Positions 60,058-64,000 of a stretch of DNA of 64,000 nucleotides are shown here, one piece after another. The stretch spans positions 60,961,869 to 61,025,868 of the forward strand of contig NC_046683.1 in NCBI RefSeq assembly GCF_009870125.1, read 5' to 3'. Position numbers and translations under genes: made by a program. The notes beneath the pieces were generated by a model, which was not told the DNA's origin, searched no databases, and saw only the letters and a program-made list of their open reading frames with translations. The number at the start of each line of letters is the position of its first letter. Position 1 is the first letter of the stretch. Origin of the DNA: Drosophila pseudoobscura. Lineage: Eukaryota; Arthropoda; Insecta; Diptera; Drosophilidae.

Positions 60058-61011
60058 AATGCAGCGGCTGGAATGCAGCGCGCGAGTGGAGCGTGTGGAG
60101 CGTGTGGAGCGTTGCATACTTTACAGCTATGTGCGCGTCGCTGGCCGTGTGGCATGCCACACAGTTCGTGTGGCGGGGCGTGTCATGGCAAATGCAACGA
60201 ACCGTTGCAGATGATGATGGTGATGCCACAGTGTTGCGTCATGTAAAAGATAAACAAGTCGACATTTTGACAAGCTAAAAAAAACAACAACAATCTGCCA
60301 CCCGCCACCCGCCACCCGCAACAAAAACATAAACATAAAAAATGAGAGAGAAAAGATGACAGCCAGACAATGGCTTACGACGGACGAGAGGTGCGGCAGG
60401 GGCGGCGGGCGCTCCCCTTCCGCCCCCCTCCCCCCCATCAAATAATCGAAATCAACTTTCAACTCCCAACTTTGGGTCCTGCAATTTATATGCAAATTTC
60501 ATTAAGGAAAGCTGCAAGAAGTCTGCCGGGGACTCACTTTGGCGGTGGCATTTCCTCTGCGGAATCCGCCGCGGGCTTAGACGCCGTCATCGCCAAAACG
60601 TCCCTGCCCCCCTCCCCCCCCCCCACTACGCAGAAAGTAATTGAAACAAGAAATATGCATTTGACCAGAACTCCAGAAGGACCCCAGTCCCCACTTTCTC
60701 TCTCCCAACTAATGTAATTTAAAATGGACGAGTGGCAAATTACTTACTTGGACATTCCACACCACCCGAAAGCACCAAACCACCAATCCCCCACCACCCC
60801 CGAAGCCCCGCAGCCCCGCAGCCCCCAAAACCCTCGAAAGCGTGAAAAAAAAAACACCACGCAAATTACCCCGAAGTAAATCCCCTAAAAAATGGCTCAA
60901 AATAAATTGCAAGGGCGTTGCGTAAATTTGGTTTTTCTTTTCGCTTTCCTTGGGATTTGGATTGGGATTGGGATTGGCTGGGATTAATTTGTAATTCAAA
61001 TTTATTTCCAG

Positions 61012-61110
61012 CGAATGGTTAATTGGGTGGTCAGCAGCGGCAGCGACGATGATCTGGTCACACCCCACGATCAGGGAGGATTAGGCTGCAGGGCTGCACT
61101 GGGACTGTGA
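61012..61110 (+). other. Possible short coding exon after a consensus acceptor
   Basis: TTATTTCCAG ends at 61011; an ATG at 61015 opens a 31-codon frame (MVNWVVSSGSDDDLVTPHDQ then GGLGCRAALGL) that stops at 61110. Third-position C/G use (GTC AGC AGC GGC AGC GAC) looks more like coding DNA than its surroundings. There is no family match, and the frame is short. It could be an exon of the gene that starts near 20.1 kb. Confidence 0.22.
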
Positions 61111-63672
61111 CTAGGAATATTAGGTACAGTCTCGGCGAGAAAAGAAGTTTGGCTTGCAACGAGGGGCATTCGGAAAGTGAAAGACCTTTCAGATCGATGG
61201 GCAATGTATTAAATACCGAAACTTTATGCTGACTGAATGCCAGACCAAGGCTGAGCTGGTTTATTCTGTGGAATATCTAAAATGTTTACCTAAAATTAGC
61301 TTTGTGTTGCCTCCTTCTGTTCGTTTCGCAATTAAGAGCTGTCCGTAGATGGATGCCGGCTCTGGGAAACTGAAAGTAAAACATTATACTCGTACCATTT
61401 CTCTGTTGATGTTACTCTTGGCAGTTTCCCCTAATTTATTTGCCTCCGCTCTCGTTTGAGCTGTAGCAAAAATTTGATTCAGAAATCATCTGGCTGGCAA
61501 TCGTTGCAGCAAGTTGCACAACTTTGCCATCAAGTGTGGCCTGAAAAGTCCTCACTATAAACGGGAATTACAAGCCATACTTCATATTCCAGGCCCTCTC
61601 TCTCTGTCTCTGTCTCTGTCTCTCTGTCTATCAGCTCCCTCTTTCATTCGGTTTTGATGCCGCAGCCGCAGCAGCCTCTTCTCTCTCTGCCATCATAGCC
61701 AACTTTTGTGAGTTTTTCTCGTGTTTAATGTTTTATGGCGCACTCGAAAAACGAGAACCAAAAAATATGTAAAAATATGGCATTTATGCGGAGAACACTT
61801 CAATTTTTGTTTAAATGCCAATGAAACTGTCATCAAAAAGTTGTTAAGTAATGAAACATTGAAAATAAATGTGTGCCCACACCCACACCCGCCTCTGCCT
61901 CTGCCCCTGCCCCCTCTGCCGCCTCTGCCGCCTCGGCCGCCCGGCAAGACAAACTTTTGCCTCTGGCAATTGTTCAAGAATTAATAGCCGAAATGCACCA
62001 TTCCAAAGGGGATTGGGGGATGGGGGGATGGGCAGGGGGAATGCTCTTACAATTTAAGCTGCCCCACCACATTGTTGCACATTTACTTTTTGCAGCACAC
62101 TCGCATCAAGTCGAGCGCACAAGTTTCTCGATATATATTTGTGTGCCCTTCCCGCGGGGCCACTCCACGCTGCTCTCCGGCACTTTACCCCCGAATGTAT
62201 GCTCTTCACCAGTCTCCGGCCTCCGGACAGCAGTTTCTCTATATAGAAAATCCTCCAAATATGCATTTCTGTGGCAAAGCCTGATTGATTGATTCGAGGT
62301 ATTCGCTGGTTTGATCGGAAAGGGTATCTGCAGATCCCTCGCTCTCTTTCGCTCTCCGGTGCTCTGTAGTTTGTTTCTTTTTCGGTTTTTTTCTTACACT
62401 TTTCAGCCATATTTTCATATTCTTGGGGTATGTATTTTTTTTGCAAGTTTTTTTCCTCCGGCTTCTCTTTCGTTATTGTTGTGGAAAAAGTTTTGCCCCA
62501 CTCATAATTCCCGATTGCTCTTTTGTTCAATTGTAAATCTGGTTGAAGGAGGAGGGCCATCGGATGGTACCATGGGATTGTAGGGTTTGCAATGGGCTGG
62601 GGATGGGGATGGGACTGGGAATGGGGATGCGATGCGATGCGGTTGCCAGTGGAAGCCTCCCAGTCCGCAGTTGTTTTACGGAACATTTACTCTGCGATTG
62701 GATTCCTCTTCACTGGGTGGGGTGGTCCAAAGGGGCGGGGGGAGGGGCACCCTCTTCTCGGAGGCTCGGACTTGAACTCTGTCTCTATCTCCATCTCTCC
62801 CTCTCGCTTTCGCTCTCTCGTGTACTTTTGTAGTCAAACGTCTGTTTTACGCTAATTGGAAAAGTTGCAAGTTTTTTCGCCCCCTCACCGCCTCACCCCC
62901 TGTCGCCTCTGTCTGTTTTTAGAGAGGCACGCGTTGTGGGGGCAGAGTGGCAATGCCAGTGGCAAGAACAGGCCCGTGCGGTGTGTGGCTTTTATTGGAG
63001 GCAAATTGCTTAGAGCGATGCTTATTAGCAGCTGACACGGGCCTCATCATCAAAGTTCGGTCCAAAAAAAAAGCAATAATGAGAGACAAACGACGAGAAT
63101 TTCATACTTTTAAATTGGCCATTAGCCCGGATAAATGCTGGCGTGGCGTGCCGTGGCGTTCCAGCATCGCTGATAGGCGGTGGAGGCAATCTCTGCCGGC
63201 TCTCGACCCCCAAAAGAGGCCCAAAAGATGCCGAAAAGAGGCTGAGGAGTGGGACATAAGCCCTTGCATCCTGCTCTTGAGCTCTTTAGCTCCCCAGACC
63301 CCACAGCCCCACAGCCCCGCCCCCCAACCCCACAGCTCTTTGCTTGTAATTATAATAAACAGAAATGACTTTATATTTTGAAGGATGTTCTTGCATCCGT
63401 TGTTTGTTCGCCGCTCACCCGCCGCGCGGTGCCATTCAGCGTCAAGAGTTTTTAGTGGCTCGTTTGCCAGTGTGCCGTATGTGTGTGTGTCTGTGTGTGT
63501 GTGTGTGCCTGTGTGTGTGTGTGTGGGAGGCTTATGCGTGGAATAGTTCTTGCGATAAAGGAGATATGCCAGTGGCCAAGGCAGCAGCTCGTGGGAGGGT
63601 ATTTTCACATGAATCTGAGGCCATAATGTACTTAGCCAAAAGATATTATAAAATATATTTGTTTATGCAACA
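61111..63672. other. Noncoding stretch, no gene seen
   Basis: Contains CT/CTGT tracts near 61600-61628, GCCTCT-type repeats at 61889-61940, GGGGAT repeats near 62021-62035 and 62600-62635, and GT tracts at 63481-63523. No exon is supported. Confidence 0.45.
63481..63523. repeat. (GT)n microsatellite
   Basis: GT tract with CT and CC interruptions, near the right edge. Confidence 0.87.
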
Positions 63673-63900
63673 ATCAGCTGATTTCTAAAAGTATTTTGGA
63701 ATGAATAAAGTCTTATTAAAGTTATAGGAAAACTCTAGTGGCGAAGGTCACACTAAATTTACGTATGTAAGTAGTACCATATGGGCATTTCCTTTCAGGT
63801 TTTACGTTTCTATCGCGTATTGAAATACTCAGTGTTCATTTTTCAAGCAGCTGACGCAGGTTACTGGCGTTAAGTTACATAAATTCCAGCGTAAAAAGTG
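63673..63900 (+). promoter_or_regulatory. Housekeeping-type promoter at the right edge (Motif 1 and E-box)
   Basis: GGTCACACTA at 63746-63755 matches Ohler Motif 1 (bound by M1BP), and ATCAGCTGAT at 63673-63682 matches motif 5. Another CAGCTG follows near 63850. The orientation of Motif 1 suggests a plus-strand gene whose body lies beyond the window. Confidence 0.5.
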
Positions 63901-64000
63901 AACTTTGGCTTTTTTTACTACGTTTTCAGATCAAAGTTCATGAAATTATACATCAATTGGTTAAGCTTTCAATAAATTTGGGAAATAATTTAGGGATTAA

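Larger units (their letters stand above)
52961..61011. other. Noncoding stretch, no gene seen
   Basis: Open frames are low complexity. Content includes GGACA/GGGAC repeats at 54043-54085, CT tracts at 55262-55291, GGGTTCC repeats at 57797-57834, a CA run at 57019-57052 and 58619-58646, a C run at 57080-57091, palindromic ACGTAT units at 58491-58528, an AT-rich desert at 59030-59560, and a GGGGAC array at 60001-60057. Confidence 0.45.

Noticed and set aside
60127..60495. Minus-strand frame with a hydrophobic segment, considered as a signal peptide exon for the VWC gene
   Set aside because: The hydrophobic run comes from AAAC-type repeats; there is no suitable donor.
60709..61068. Minus-strand frame with a GTAAGT donor near 60740
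   Set aside because: The Gly-rich and Asn-Pro-rich translation reflects simple repeats, and the phase does not fit the VWC exon.
62054..62686. 210-codon minus-strand open frame
   Set aside because: Mixed composition but no domain, no start context and no splice partner; overlaps simple repeats on its 5' side.

Overview
This is nuclear DNA of a Drosophila-type fly. Genes have short introns with GT-AG ends, DRE, E-box and Motif-1 promoter elements are present, the noncoding DNA is rich in short tandem repeats, and the proteins are recognisable fly orthologs, including the gustatory receptor Gr77a. Gr77a lies on Muller element D in D. melanogaster. The style of the noncoding DNA (abundant CT/GA, CA/GT and 5-6 bp repeats, many TACGAGTA-like strings) suggests the obscura group, where element D is the X arm XR. 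That placement is inference, not proof. Splice sites below were set by hand from reading frame and GT/AG signals. || Bases 1-20000 are a compact housekeeping cluster built mostly of head-to-head pairs: a Myb/SANT-like gene (-, cut by the left edge) with TRAPPC12 (+); PCIF1 (+); Pex14 (-) with Pex16 (+); Pitslre/CDK11 (-) with a DMAC2/ATP5SL-like gene (+); CHCHD7 (-, three tiny exons) with Vps26C (+). The gaps between pairs are 160-450 bp and carry DRE cores, AAAAATACCAC elements or AACAGCTGTT E-boxes. The products serve tethering and retrieval of membrane traffic, peroxisome biogenesis, mitochondrial assembly, and transcription or splicing. || From about 20 kb to the right edge the window is gene-poor. 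A probable noncoding first exon of an unidentified plus-strand gene ends in a strong donor at 20258. The large last exon of a VWC-repeat type I membrane protein lies at 38325-39559 (-); its upstream exons should lie at higher coordinates but were not identified. Gr77a (+, two exons) sits at 43380-45134, apparently in an intron of that gene. Candidate promoters lie near 52.1-52.9 kb and at the right edge (Motif 1 at 63746). The rest is intronic or intergenic sequence with many microsatellites. || The two least expected structures are (i) about 28 dispersed copies, in both orientations, of a 12-bp word close to AGTGCTGCCCAT, confined to 22.4-35.4 kb, and (ii) a four-copy, about 91-bp diverged tandem array in the Gr77a intron, each unit centred on a TCGATTATTAATCGAT near-palindrome. 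PCIF1 also carries NPPH where the active mammalian enzyme has NPPF. No transposase, reverse transcriptase, viral, tRNA, rRNA or CRISPR sequence was recognised.
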